Origin: Nymphaea colorata
Taxonomy: Eukaryota; Streptophyta; Magnoliopsida; Nymphaeales; Nymphaeaceae
Direction: 5' to 3'
Length of the DNA: 64,000 nucleotides
NCBI RefSeq assembly: GCF_008831285.2
Contig: NC_045142.1
Coordinates: forward strand, 7,724,713-7,788,712
The notes under the pieces are model-generated. The model saw nothing but the letters and a program-made list of their open reading frames with translations, made no database searches and had not been told where the DNA came from. The translations under genes and the position numbers were made by a program. Within the stretch, counting starts at the first letter, position 1. Each line of letters opens with the position of its first letter. Shown here in pieces: positions 12,547 through 23,770 of this stretch.

Positions 12547-13693
12547 TCTGAGAATGAACTCGGTTATTTGGATCAGGCTTTGTTAAGTAGTTGACTGTTG
12601 AATTTGTAAGGTTTTATTAACTAATTAACTGTTTAACTTGAAAGAAAATGATATCAAGTTATAAACTTCTATGTGAACATAAAAATAGCTATAAATTGAT
12701 ATTTTAACCTGTATGCATGAGGAACAAGTTCAATAACATCAAGTAAAATAATTTAGGTAAAAGTTAAAACAATATTGAACTTTTTACAAAAAAAGATCAA
12801 GTTTGGATGAAATAACACAAACATATTTATGTTTCTATCTATTTCATTTACAGGCCTGTTTTCTATGTAACTTGGGCAGTCAAATGAAAGAAATCAATGC
12901 GTTGTTGTTATGACATCAAAACCTGAATATGCTTTTGTAAAGTTTTCAAACAATATTTGGTTCAGAAAACATGAACAAAAAAAATACAAGTCACATGACA
13001 ACTACTGTTGAGGTATTCCAAGTCTACCTACTGGATTTACCAAATAGGGAGCTGATCCAATCAGAGTGGCAAAGTCAACTCAGTGAGTTTTTAGACATTG
13101 TGCATCATATCTGCATTTATGCACCCCACATCAATACTTGGAATTCCTATGTGATAATGTAATCTGAAGCATATGTATGTGATATAAGTCACAACATTTC
13201 CATCAATATTAATCTAAAAACTGTTGAAGGTAAGAAAACATGAAAAAGGCAAGCCTACTTGAGCTGAGATGTTCCAAGGTGGTGCTGAACTCCTACATAA
13301 TGCAGCTTGAAAATACCTTTTTCTGACTTTTGAAATTGTCGTCATCATAGATTTTAGTATCTGTTTTTAGTTACAAATCCAACAACCATCTTGACCACAT
13401 TATACAATATTTTTATAATTTTAAATGAATTTCTAAAATAATGTGCTACCAGATATTGTAGTGCCACAACTTCCCACGATTAAGCACAAATCATATCGTT
13501 TCTCCTTTAGTTAGTTTATGTTCTTAACATGTCCTTATGTGTATATGTGTATGTTTCCACATATCTACTGCCCACTGGTCAAGCTTCAAAGTGTTAAATA
13601 GAGTCCCTGCATCTAATCAACAGACCATGTTTGTGACCAGGTAATAAAGATGCAAACACATACAGGCACTGTTTAATATGATAGAAGGCTTAC
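12547..13693. other. region downstream of POP4 exon 6; last exon not located
   Basis: The minus-strand POP4 gene should continue here or further left with its final coding exon. I looked for the C-terminal segment (VPKK..SVF then a short Lys-Val-Thr-Leu-like strand) and did not find a convincing match in any frame. Otherwise there is no feature. Confidence 0.5.
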
Positions 13694-13795
13694 CGCGAAA
13701 TACATTATTAACAGTGACTATCCCAAATGTCTGTGCAGTTTCCCTAATCATAATGCCCCATTCTCCAGTGAAACCAGCTATCTTACTCTCAGCAA
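13694..13795 (-). CDS. POP4: POP4 exon 6
   Basis: 102 bp. It encodes VAESKIAGFTGEWGIMIRET and AQTFGIVTVNNVFR, the core strands of the Rpp29 fold (family form SGI.IRET..TF.I.T..N.F). The donor is GTAAGC. The last base is phase 1, so another exon must follow. Confidence 0.88.
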
Positions 13796-16700
13796 CTGCA
13801 AGTCAATGAGTTCAGATCTTAAAGCAGCACCAGATAAAAGTATAGCCAACTACCAAAAAAAAACACACAGAAAAAGGAAACAAGGGAATAAAGTTGCAGT
13901 TTAGTCTACATCAGTGCATTTCAACATAAAAAATGGTTTACCTAGAAGAATAGCGCCATGTAAATCTGCTGTCAGCAGGTGCTGGGCAATCCCATTTTTC
14001 CTAGAAGCATTGATAAATCAACATTATTAACTCCACGTGTTCTTTAAGCACACATGCACATAGGATTAGTAATATCCTACGTAGCATGATTTTTCTTACA
14101 GCCATAGATAAGGCAACAATATTAACTCTAAATTCCTTGAGCACTCATGCACATTGGACAAGTGATACCCTATAGCCAAAAATATTGTGCATGGCTATGT
14201 AAAAGACCCTGACAACACCTAAGCAGGGCTGTTCCCAGGGAAATCAATCATTTTAGCCGAAGTAGGATTGGGTGGGAATGTGGGATATGTTGGTGAGGGC
14301 GTGGGTGTGTGTAGGCCGCATAGATGCATGAGGGCTAATTTCCATATTAAACTGTCTAGCCCACTATTGTCTTTATTGCTAGTCAACCAGTGTCAAGGGG
14401 ACAAAAACAAGTTCTCAAGACATGACGAAAATCAAAAATAGCAAAAAGGTACAGAAAATGCACAAGGCACGAGACCCTAAATACAGATGCTTACATTTAC
14501 AAGTATTTATGCAAAAAAAAAATTTACCTTTTCTCATGTAAAAGTTCTTTGATGTATTCTTCCCACATATGGTTCATTGGTTTGCAGGAATCAAAGCTGC
14601 AATATGAACATTAGAAGCAGCATAATGAAGAGCTGCACAAGTGTTTCAGAAAGAACAGAGAATCAGAAGCTAAAAACACAAAGGTAACTTGATTCATGGG
14701 CACCATCACAAAAAGGAATACTTCCAAGTTGAAGAGAAATGGGCATGGATGCTGAAAGCGAGATTCAAGATTAATTCCAGAGCAACATCCATAAATTTAT
14801 ATTGTTATAGCACAGATAAATCGTCTCATTCATTTTGAAAATCCACATGGTAAATTACCAAAATCGGCCTAAATGCATTCTGTATCTCTATGTCAAATTG
14901 ACAGGAACAGAAAAAAAATACTCCATTTTTATTATACAATAAAAGAAGGTTTGATACAATATGAACAATATACACTTGTACTGGTATATGCATATCTACA
15001 TGAAGTCGAAGTTGCAAGTGTCTGTCACATGCTTAACTGAAGAACCAATTTGACTATTTATAACATTGGTAAAAGAAAATTAGTTCTAGCTCCAAACAAG
15101 AACAACAGGCCTCGAAGAGGAGTCCTTCAAAATTGTCACATCTTATAGCTCCATAAGTTACCTAAGTCATTCATCGATTGACATTTGAGAGACAAGGTGA
15201 CCAGTTGTTATTGTGCTAACTTGTCAAGATCGAAACTTAGAAACCGGTCAGTCAAGGCCCTAAGAATAATAGCTAGTTCAAGTTGGTTTAAGTCACATGT
15301 GTGTGAGTAGATTTTTCTTTCGATTTCTTTAACTTTTTGAATTCTCGAGATATTTCCAAAAAACTTCTCGATTATTACATGAGAAAAACCTTGTGAATGC
15401 AAAACCTGGAGAACAATATTTGTGACAATAATATATGTATGTGTAGACAATGTGTTAGTGTTGTGTGTGTAATACCAGTGATTAACAATAATTCACGCAC
15501 CCTCCCAACAGGCAGTCAGGCCTGAACTTCCCTCTCACCGAGAGGAAATCCGCATTACTTGAGTAACCCTAATCCCTTAGGGTAACAACATATTTACGAG
15601 TACAGGATATTGGGTCTACAAGGGGATCCGATCCATTATTAACTATCTCTATTCATAAAAGACCCCCCTATGATGACACAGTTTCCTTAAAACTAACAAT
15701 TTCCCCTCCTTTTTGCAACACCTTGTCCTCAAGGTGTGAACTCTGGAAAACATTGCAGCAGCAGCACAGGATCTTCCCATGTTGGACTGATGTCCTCGTC
15801 TCCTGAACATTCGGTGAGCCAACGTACCTTGGCCTGACCATGAACACTTCTAGTGTAAGTGCGGAGGACCCTAAAGGGTTGAGGGGACTGAGTAGTGCTC
15901 GCAACTGGGGAGACAATCACAGCTGATTCAACTGGAGGGGGCTAGCTCTGCTTCAACTACGAGACACGGAGTACTGGGTGGATGTTGGACTCTTCCGACA
16001 GTGCCAGTTTATAGGCAACCTTGCCTACTTTATCAAGCACCCTATACGGCCCTGTATATTTGTACATAAACTTGTGAGTTTCTGCTGTTCTGCATGCTAT
16101 TTTCCCGACACGGAATATTTTCAAATAAACCCAATCCCCCACTTGGTATTCTTTATCTCTGTGGTGTTTGTTATACTGCTATTTCATCCTGTTCTGGGCT
16201 GCAGCCAGGCATGCCTTTATCACTTCTAGCACCTTGTCCCCACTAAGTAACTGAATTTCTACTTCGTTAAGTTGGTCGCCTTGTGGGTGAAACCTTCTTA
16301 AGGCAGGTGGAGGCTCGACGTAGACTGCCTCGAAGGGAGTCATCCCCATTGTTGAGTGCTGGGCTGTGTTGTAGGATAACTCATTTCGTTAAGTTGGTCA
16401 CCTTGCAGGAGAAACCTCCTTAAGACAGGTGGAGGCTCGCCATAGACTGCCTCGAAGGGAATCATCCCTATTCTAGAGTGCTGGCTTGTGTTGTAGGAAG
16501 TGCCCATGATAGGAATGCAATCCAGTTATGAGGTTGTTGTTCCGCATAACACCGCAAGTATGTTTCCGTAATGCGGTTGGTAACCTCTGTTTGCCCATTC
16601 GTTTGAGGATGATAGGTAGAGTTCAATACATAGTTTGCTTCCCTGCAGTGACAAATAATGCTTCCAGAAATTACTCAAGAAAAGTGGGTCACGGTCACTC

Positions 16701-16828
16701 ACCATACTGCAGGGCACTCCATGCAGCTTGCTGACATGATCCATGGAGAGAGAGAGAGATAAGATGGTATTTATATGGAGGCAGAAAAAATCAGCTTACT
16801 TTTTTACCATGAGTTGGTTTTTCTAGGA

Positions 16829-16867
<39 letters not shown>

Positions 16868-19800
16868 GATGATATTTATATAGAGGCAGAAAAATCAGCT
16901 TACTTTTTTACCATGAATTGGTTCTAAGACATGGAGAGAGAGAGAAAGAGGTGTTGGAAGCCGGCGCTAATTTCATTAAAACAACACACATTACTTTCTT
17001 AATTTCTTCTATATTCTAGAAAGTTGTAGATTTTTTTGGTAACATGTGCAGCCTCATCAAATTGAAAATAATGCATTTAATAGATCCTTCTTTATTAGTT
17101 ATGGCAAGATTAAAATAAATAAATCAATTCAGACATTATTAGGTTTAAGCAGGTTACTTGGGCTAAAAATTCAACACTGGATCCATCCTGCCAGACTGGT
17201 CAAGCTCCATCCATATGGCTGAGCTCGATCGTCTATGTCACATGGGTGCTCCTAAATGGTTGCCGCACCTATGTCGACGCTGGTGCTTCTCCAACACAGC
17301 ATGTCCATATGGTTAGCTGAATTGGGCCAAAGTTGACCATTTTAAATATACACCTGACTAAACAGCTCTAATACAAAAAGTTTACATGTAAATATAGACA
17401 AATAAGGTTACTGAACAGTTAAATAACTATATAACATATATACATATATGTAGACACACACACATATATACATCCTCGCTGCACCTGCACCTAAATTTTT
17501 TTGAAAGTTGCTGCATCCACACCCGCGCCAGCACCCCCACACCCACGTGACATAGTTGATCGTATTAAAACATCAGACAGGCACAGGTCAGTTCAAGATG
17601 TGCTGGTCTCAACACTGGATTCAGACACAGGTCAGGTTATGGACAACCAGAAGCATGACACATCGTTTATTTGTTATGATGAACCAATGGATTTTGAAAA
17701 CATTGTCCTGTAAATAAATGTATTTTGAAAACACTGTCCTATAGCCTAGGGACAATGAAATAAAAGTTTATGGATGCCCAGATCCTGTTATCCACCCACC
17801 CTTTTTGACATAATAGTGCATTCTTATCATTGCAATATTTTTTTGTACTTTACCGCAAATTATAAGTTCCAGTAACTTATTTTAGCGACAGGTGACTCTC
17901 CCAACTCATGGAGAGAAGCCTTAGATACAGATCCAATTTGACTTCCTGCCTTACACAATCTCCTCTAACAACATCAAATAATATCCCTGACTGATAGAAC
18001 TATCAACTGAGATACAAACTCTCATTCTTTCCTATATTAATTCTCCAATATAATTTCTTTCTATGTTGGTACCACCACTTTTCAACATGAAATATAAATC
18101 GATAGTCTTGGGATTGTGATGGTCATATCTCAGAATCAAAAAAGGAGTAATACTAAAATATGCAACCATATCATGCCATCTTGAGAACTAAAATATGTAC
18201 CATTATGCTATCAATCATGACTTACAACTTATAAGTAATAGAGAAACATGCATGATTTGGTACTTTGAAAGATAAAAATCCATCCTGTTCAAGGAAATTA
18301 GATATGTGGCCAGCATCCAGCCAAAATGGAGTTGGCAATACCAAAACCAAACAAGCGAAAGATTTGCAAAAATTTATAACAGCAGATATCTAAAAGAAGG
18401 AACTTTACTTGTGGAACATTTTTGGAACATCAAAGGATCCACATTGTCGATGTTGCTTCAGTGACATATGATGTTTTGACCGCTTTGTGTGTTTCTGCAA
18501 TAACCTTCTGCGAGATTTCATAGAACCACCATTCCGTTGTACGTAATTATCAAGCAAAAGAGAATGATCTATTTTTGTCCTTAATACACCTCGCCTATAA
18601 TGCTCAGCTTTGTCTCCATTTTCTATTAGGCTATTTACAATTTTCTGGACCGCATGAGCTTCATTTACACCTGAAAGCTGCCAATTCCATGTAAGTTCTG
18701 AAGATTAGATATGAACTTGTAAAAATAATGAAAAAAAATGGAAATAATGACATCTAGAAGTGATAAACTAACTCATGTTTATGATGTCTTAGTTAAACTA
18801 GATGATACCACTATGTCACACCCACAATCTAAGGGTACTTCAAATTTAAAAATAGATCCTCTTACTGTTTCCTATAAGTCTAACCATTGGATCTCGTCAA
18901 CAAAAGAAGGTTCCAGAGTAAATATTATACATTAGGTGTTGTAACAAAGTATATATGCTGGTCATAATTAGCTCAAAGTTGGCAATGAATTGAGAGTTCT
19001 CTCCTCAATCAACTGTAAACTAGAAATGAAAAGGTTCTGGTGAAAGGTACACGAGTCCACATTAGTATCCAATGATGCAATCATGAAACAAAAGCATAAG
19101 GTAGACAAAAAATGTGTGTTACCTTTTCCTCTAATTTCAACAAGTTCTCATGTACAGGCTTAGATAACTTGAAATATGTAGGATCATCTTCTGAATCTGA
19201 ATTGAAAACGAATACTTGTTAAATGAAGAAGTGAAGATAAATTTAGATACAGTATAAGTATAACAAAAACATGCATGAACTAGTATAGAGTTTATTCCTA
19301 TCTTGTATATTTTTTCTGCACATGATAGAAAAAATGGTAGTGATTTACTGACAGTTCTGTTGTTTTTCAACCACATCACTTTAACATTGTGTCAAAAAAA
19401 AAGTATCATGGTTCACGTTGGTACAAGATCAATTAAAATACAGAAAGAACTTCAAGCAGAAAATTTAGTCAAAAAAGGCAGCAAAACAATTAGCATATCA
19501 GTTGTGCCCATCTACTCAAGCCATTGATGTTGGTCTACCTAGAGATATAGTCCAAGAGGAATATTATAAAAATCCATTGCTAACCTACACATAAAAAAGG
19601 ATCAGGGAGTTCTTTCTTTCGTTTGGGGTGAAGACTCTGGGGTTAGGGAGACAGTCACTAGTATGCCAAGAGCTATTCCCATTATATTTGACTCTTGACC
19701 TCCCTCAACTTAAGGGTCTTAATCCAGCACCCTCGCCAGGTGGACAGAGCTCTTGGCAGGAGTAAAGAATCCTCAAAGACCCCCGGCACACCTTTATCTA

Positions 19801-20386
19801 TCGGTAGCCAATATGGCTTTTGCATGCAAGAAAACCTGACCAGCTCAAGAGCTCCACCAGCTCCCCCATTTATAAACCAAAGCTTTTGTTTGCTCACTCT
19901 GGCTATAGCTGCATTATTGATGTTAGATTTTCTAAAAACAACCCCCCCCCCCCAAAAAAAATGCTTATTTGCCTAAACTAGTAAAATTGCAGTGTCTCAC
20001 TAGAGATCAAAAAGGAAAGGCCAAAGATTATGTGAGAGACCAAAAGCTAGAAAATTGATTCACGCCCAAGGGATGAACAGAAGCATGACAGGCACTCGTA
20101 AAGTTGACTGCACTTATGCTCAAGAAGCAACGCGATCCTATGACCAACCAGTTCTACCCTTTCCCATCTCTTTTTCACTCATACCTTTGCTGCTTTGTTT
20201 CTTGGAAGAAGCACGCAAGACAGGGCCAGTGACAGGTACCGAGGAGAAGGGAGAGCAGGGGGCAACAGCAGGTAAACTTTGGTTGGTGACTTGGTTGGGT
20301 GAATTGATCTTGGCAAATCTTTGCTCTAAGGCCTCAAGAGAACGCTTCTTCTTCATGGACATGTTTGGAGTCTCCTCAACTCCCAT
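13694..20386 (-). CDS. POP4: RNase P/MRP protein subunit POP4 (Rpp29), split gene, 3' end not found
   Basis: Six coding exons on the minus strand join with consistent phases: 20386-20185, 19196-19123, 18677-18409, 14596-14528, 14000-13942, 13795-13694 (258 codons plus one base). All introns have GT/AG ends. The N-terminus contains KKKRSLEALEQRFAK, a Lys-rich start common in plant POP4. Exons 3-4 encode RGVLRTKIDHSLLLDNYV and GSFDVPKMFHNFDSCKPM. Exons 5-6 encode the conserved core LLTADLHGAILLVAESK, then GFTGEWGIMIRETAQTFGIV. This is the start of the Sm-like barrel of Rpp29, which binds RNase P/MRP RNA in the nucleus for tRNA and rRNA 5' processing. No stop interrupts the six exons. The final exon (about 30-45 residues in relatives) is missing or unrecognised. 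Intron 3 hosts a gypsy fragment. The start Met at 20386 follows a T-rich stretch ending in GTGCAG, so a 5' UTR intron is likely. Confidence 0.85.
13942..14000 (-). CDS. POP4: POP4 exon 5
   Basis: 59 bp. It encodes KNGIAQHLLTADLHGAILL, the highly conserved ADLHGA entry to the Rpp29 barrel. The acceptor is cttctAG and the donor GTAAAC. Confidence 0.88.
14528..14596 (-). CDS. POP4: POP4 exon 4
   Basis: 69 bp between acceptor atattgcAG and donor GTAAAT. It encodes FDSCKPMNHMWEEYIKELL. The FD..KPMH.MW motif is typical of plant POP4. Confidence 0.85.
15480..16745 (-). mobile_element. Ty3/gypsy retrotransposon fragment inside POP4 intron 3
   Basis: On the minus strand the order is integrase core (16744-16526: SKLHGVPCSMVSDRDPLFLS, then in another frame HPQTNGQTE), the GPY/F module (16142-15957: MYKYTGPYRVLDKVGKVAYK, ending SNIHPVLRVS) and a chromodomain-like tail (about 15920-15670: AKVRW, SPTWEDP, LEDKVLQKGGEIV). 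A purine tract aggggggtc at about 15668-15660 follows, and then about 180 bp of probable LTR remnant to 15480. Frameshifts separate the modules. Everything upstream of the integrase core (RT, protease, gag, 5' LTR) is missing, the break falling next to a GA repeat. Confidence 0.85.
16264..16499 (-). repeat. tandem duplication inside the gypsy integrase, about 120 bp
   Basis: The segment cgttaagttggtc..ccttg..gaaacct ending at gtgttgtagga (about 16266-16377) is repeated at about 16387-16498 with roughly 10% difference. The copies differ enough to predate the latest mutations. The duplication disrupts the linker between integrase core and GPY/F module. Confidence 0.85.
16738..16940. repeat. duplicated GA-microsatellite block, about 95-bp unit
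   Basis: Two units each consist of catggagagaga.., gataagatg.tatttatat and a tail tttttaccatga.ttggtt. The second has a longer GA run, and a third partial catggagagagag closes the array. It sits exactly at the truncated edge of the gypsy fragment. Confidence 0.85.
17160..17560 (-). repeat. short 'ctatgtcacat' repeat, copy 2 (minus orientation)
   Basis: The part at 17485-17557 read on the minus strand runs ctatgtcacgtgggtgtggg, a g-rich segment, gatgcagcaac and tttcaaaaaaattt, the same order as at 9655-9765. Nearby 17160-17330 has related gcacctatgtc words. It lies in POP4 intron 3. Confidence 0.45.
18409..18677 (-). CDS. POP4: POP4 exon 3
   Basis: 269 bp between acceptor aattggcAG and donor GTAAAG. 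It encodes LSGVNEAHAVQKIV, GVLRTKIDHSLLLDNYV and a basic run KSRRRLLQKHTKRSKHH that could bind RNA or act as a nuclear signal, then GSFDVPKMFH. It ends in phase 2. Confidence 0.85.
19123..19196 (-). CDS. POP4: POP4 exon 2
   Basis: 74 bp between acceptor ttcaattcAG and donor GTAACA. It encodes DSEDDPTYFKLSKPVHENL and LKLEEK. Exons 1 and 2 sum to 276 bp, so it ends in phase 0. Confidence 0.8.
20185..20386 (-). CDS. POP4: POP4 exon 1 (residues 1-67)
   Basis: 202 bp. ATG is the complement of 20384-20386. The exon ends AAAG before the donor GTATGAG. It encodes a Lys/Ser-rich N-terminus with no known domain. Phase 1 at its end matches exon 2. Confidence 0.8.
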
Positions 20387-20389
20387 GGC

Positions 20390-21590
20390 TGCACAAGAAT
20401 GGGGGAAAAAAAAAGAATGGGGCACTTATTAGTTCATGGTGCAATGCTTCTTCAACAACTGCCAATACAAGAAAGAAAAAAAACAATAAATAGAAGAACT
20501 GTACTGTACGCATGTATATAACAAAGGAATGACAAAATTTTGAAGACTTATTCAAAATATTTAAAAAAAAATACTGCAAGTCAAGTGCTGCAAGTAATAT
20601 ACTCAAAATATAAAGGGAAATTTTGGTTTATGAGTATTTAAATAAATTTTGACATTCAAAAGCACCCTTCTTGAATTTTGTTCCTTTTAACAGGATAACA
20701 AATGCCATAACTCCATATTCACAATGTTCTCTACCATAATTATCTCTATTGGTACTCCCAAACAAGTGAAAATAAGTGGCTACAATACTCACATACTAAA
20801 GTATAAGTAAATCATGAATCCGACACACAGGAAGTTTACAAGACAATAACCAAAAGAGTATAAACATACTCGCAGCATGATGTCTACATTGAAAATCATA
20901 TCTCAACTATTAGTTGGTTAACTTTCAGGAGTCCATAGACTTTGTTTATGATGATGATGAATGTTTCCAGGCCAGCCATCAAACATTCTGAGCATTCATT
21001 TGGAAATAATTTTACAAGCTCTAATCTGAGGGAGAATTGATAAAACAAAAAGCACTAAGATGAAAAACAATCATTATCAACAATGAACAAAATTAGGAGG
21101 AAGGGAAGGCATGGAACATGGAAAAGAAAATTTTCAATGATAGCTTCCTTTGAAATAAATAGTATGAGAACCACACAGCTAATAACTACTCAACACTTTG
21201 ATGCATAATGCAATCAATAGATACAAAAGTCCATTCTCCCAGAAGGCAAAAATGATGTCAACAAATAATTGAAATTAAGCAGCATGGACAAACAAATCCC
21301 CAACCTATTCATATTACCACTATAATATTGACATTCCCATGATGGGTGATCTGGCATTCTGGACGACGCCCCCAAGAAAATCAAAATAAGCAGAAGCAGA
21401 AGTAATATAAGAAAACTAAATATAAAACAGAAAACAACAGAAACGTAACCTATTCCTTCGGAAGAGAAAAATGTCCACAACACTTGGCTACCTCATTTGC
21501 AATCACTGCTTCTTTTGTAATTTATCAAATAAAGTGAATTTGTCCAGATGCGCTTTTTTAGAGGCTTGGCAAAACCTATTCTTACTTTAA
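20390..21590. other. gene-free stretch, probable part of POP4 5' UTR intron
   Basis: No exon is recognised. The sequence just upstream of the POP4 ATG on the minus strand looks like a splice acceptor, so this may be transcribed intron. Confidence 0.35.
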
Positions 21591-21599
21591 ACCAAGAAC

Positions 21600-21990
21600 A
21601 GGCTCAACTCAAATAATATGATAACAAGCCACTTTGCACTCCCACAATCTCTAGAACACTTCCAATGCAGCTTTACGGCCAATTCTGAGCAAAGAGTATA
21701 ACCAACCTGTGCCAAGTAATAAGCTTTTTCTGTACCCTTGTGACGAACAGCTCACGGGAAAATCCACCATTAACCAAATTAGATTGAGTGGTGAGGAGAG
21801 TGGTCCAATAGAACATCATGCAAAGGAACTTCAGCAAACAAGAGGTTGTTGGATTTGGCATATAAGTCGATGAGTGCTGCCCACTTCAAGGTGATATTGA
21901 AACAAGCGAGCCAGATGTGCACACAGAGTTGTGGGGAGGTTGTTTTCCAGTTTAAGGGAGGAATTAAAATGGTGGAGGAGAAGAAGGGCA
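21600..21990 (-). pseudogene. possible pentatricopeptide repeat (PPR) relic
   Basis: In two or more shifting minus-strand frames I read ALIDLYAKSNNLLFAE (about 21883-21833) and, after a frame change, KKLITWHRLVILFAQNW (about 21727-21677). These resemble the PPR forms ALIDMYAKCG.L..A and ..V.SW..MI.GYAQNG. The spacing between them fits one to two PPR units. Stops follow each piece and there is no organellar targeting sequence in reach. It is probably a fragment of a PPR gene. It could also be chance similarity, because the match is short. Confidence 0.4.
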
Positions 21991-22139
21991 TCCTTGTTTT
22001 GTCTGGAGCATGTGCGCTTGGATATCTAGGTGTTCAATCAGATAAGAGTTTGTTGGAATCTCTGGTTTGCTTTCACTCCAATTCAAGAGTCCAGGAAAAA
22101 AGAAAGAGAGAGAGAGAGAAGGGCTGGAGTTCATAGGAA

Positions 22140-22310
22140 AGCTCATCGTTGCTGCTAGGGACTAAGGCTTGCCTGCAGTGGATATAGAAATAGAGAGAGA
22201 AAGACATCACCATTACGGAAACTATGGCCTGACTGCTATGGAAATAGAAATAGAGAGAGAAGGCATCATTCGTTGCTGGAGACTATAGCTTGCCTGTGAA
22301 AACAAGGTGT
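22140..22310. repeat. imperfect tandem repeat, about 65-bp unit
   Basis: Units contain ggacta.ggcttgcctgc, tatagaaatagagagagaa and catca; about two and a half copies are visible. Confidence 0.7.
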
Positions 22311-22319
22311 GCGATTTGG

Positions 22320-23770
22320 GTTTTCAAAAAAAAGGCAGAGTTTATCGGGTTAACAGATACCACATAGAACTTCATAAAAACTAGTCTTTTAGGGATTTGA
22401 AAGTTAATTTTCTCATTGTTAAAGATTTTAGTCAAAAAATAGAAAATGCCCCACATGACTTAGAATAGACATAAATTTTAACGAATTTATAACCAATTTA
22501 TATATGGCCTTTCTTTTTCAAAATGTGCAATTTTAATGGCCTTTTAAGGTGGGTGTCTGTTATTTGTGTGTTCAACCACCTTCACAATGTTGTTAGAGGC
22601 ATTGAGGCAAGGGAAGAAGCATTGAGCCTACCATGAGATGAGACATAACCCTTGAGGCATTGAAGCATAAGCTTCAAGATCAACTTACTGAAATATATAA
22701 TGTCAACAAAATAATGAAAAAATCAGGTTGACATGAAATTATGACAACATTTAATTCATATATGTCTCCGCTTTTGTTCATTAGGAGTGACAGTTTTCCT
22801 TTTTCCACTTAAGTTAGACATTTTATCGCTCAATCTTTACCAGCCTTACTAATCATGGGCCTTGTCCCAAATTACAATGTTTATGAGTCATATGAACACT
22901 CTGTCAATGTCAAACCAGAAAAATTAGACAAATACAAGAGCAACCCAAAAGGAAAGAAACAATCATATATGCATATACTTTGAACAGACATGCCACAGTA
23001 ACCAGCACTTGGCTAAGCCTAGCACAAGACAGGTTGCCCTCCATAAACAAGCTAGGTTAAACATCTTCCAATGCCTAGATTATTCATAAGATAATTGCAG
23101 ATATTTGGTGAAGCCTTTGAAAAAAGGGAAGATTAGACGAACAATATGCCCTACCAAGTACCAAGTATGCAATAATATCGTCCCATGCCTCAAAGTAGAC
23201 TATATTATTCATTATTGTGAAGACAGACTTTGTGGCAATACACTATCGTGCAAAATTTGTAGCTACAAATTCCTCCAAACTGTCTTTAAGGCAAAATTGT
23301 AAACTGAGAGAGAGATACAAGCTAATTTTTTCAGTAACTTACGAGTTCCGAACCTTAAAGTACGACTGAGAACTTCAAATATAAACAAAGGAAATATATA
23401 ATCAGGTTTCTAACTGTTAGAGTCTTTAGTTTGCACTTCAAAGCAGCCTGTAGTATGAGTAAATAGAGCCTAGAAGCATGATTAGTTGGCCAATCTGTCA
23501 TGATAAGAAGGTGGAGAAAAATGATGACTGCCGGAATTCAAAACTCGGACAGACCAAATACTAAATAAGTTCCTTATTCATCATCAATTACTCGCACTCG
23601 TAATGACATTGCAGATTTTCACATCCCCTGCCTTTCACATAACCCACAGATACAATCAACAAGTTCCAGGACACCACATCCTTCTGAGGCATTTCATCAA
23701 ACAATTTATGTGCAACCATCAATTCCTCAGATTTAACGCAAGCAATAAAAAATTCCAAGGCACTGCATAG
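22320..23770. other. gene-free stretch
   Basis: Nothing is recognised apart from short repeats of gaggcattga near 22600-22670. Confidence 0.5.

Noticed and set aside
20055-20432. 125-codon plus-strand open frame
   Set aside because: It is antisense to POP4 exon 1, whose reading has matching splice phases.
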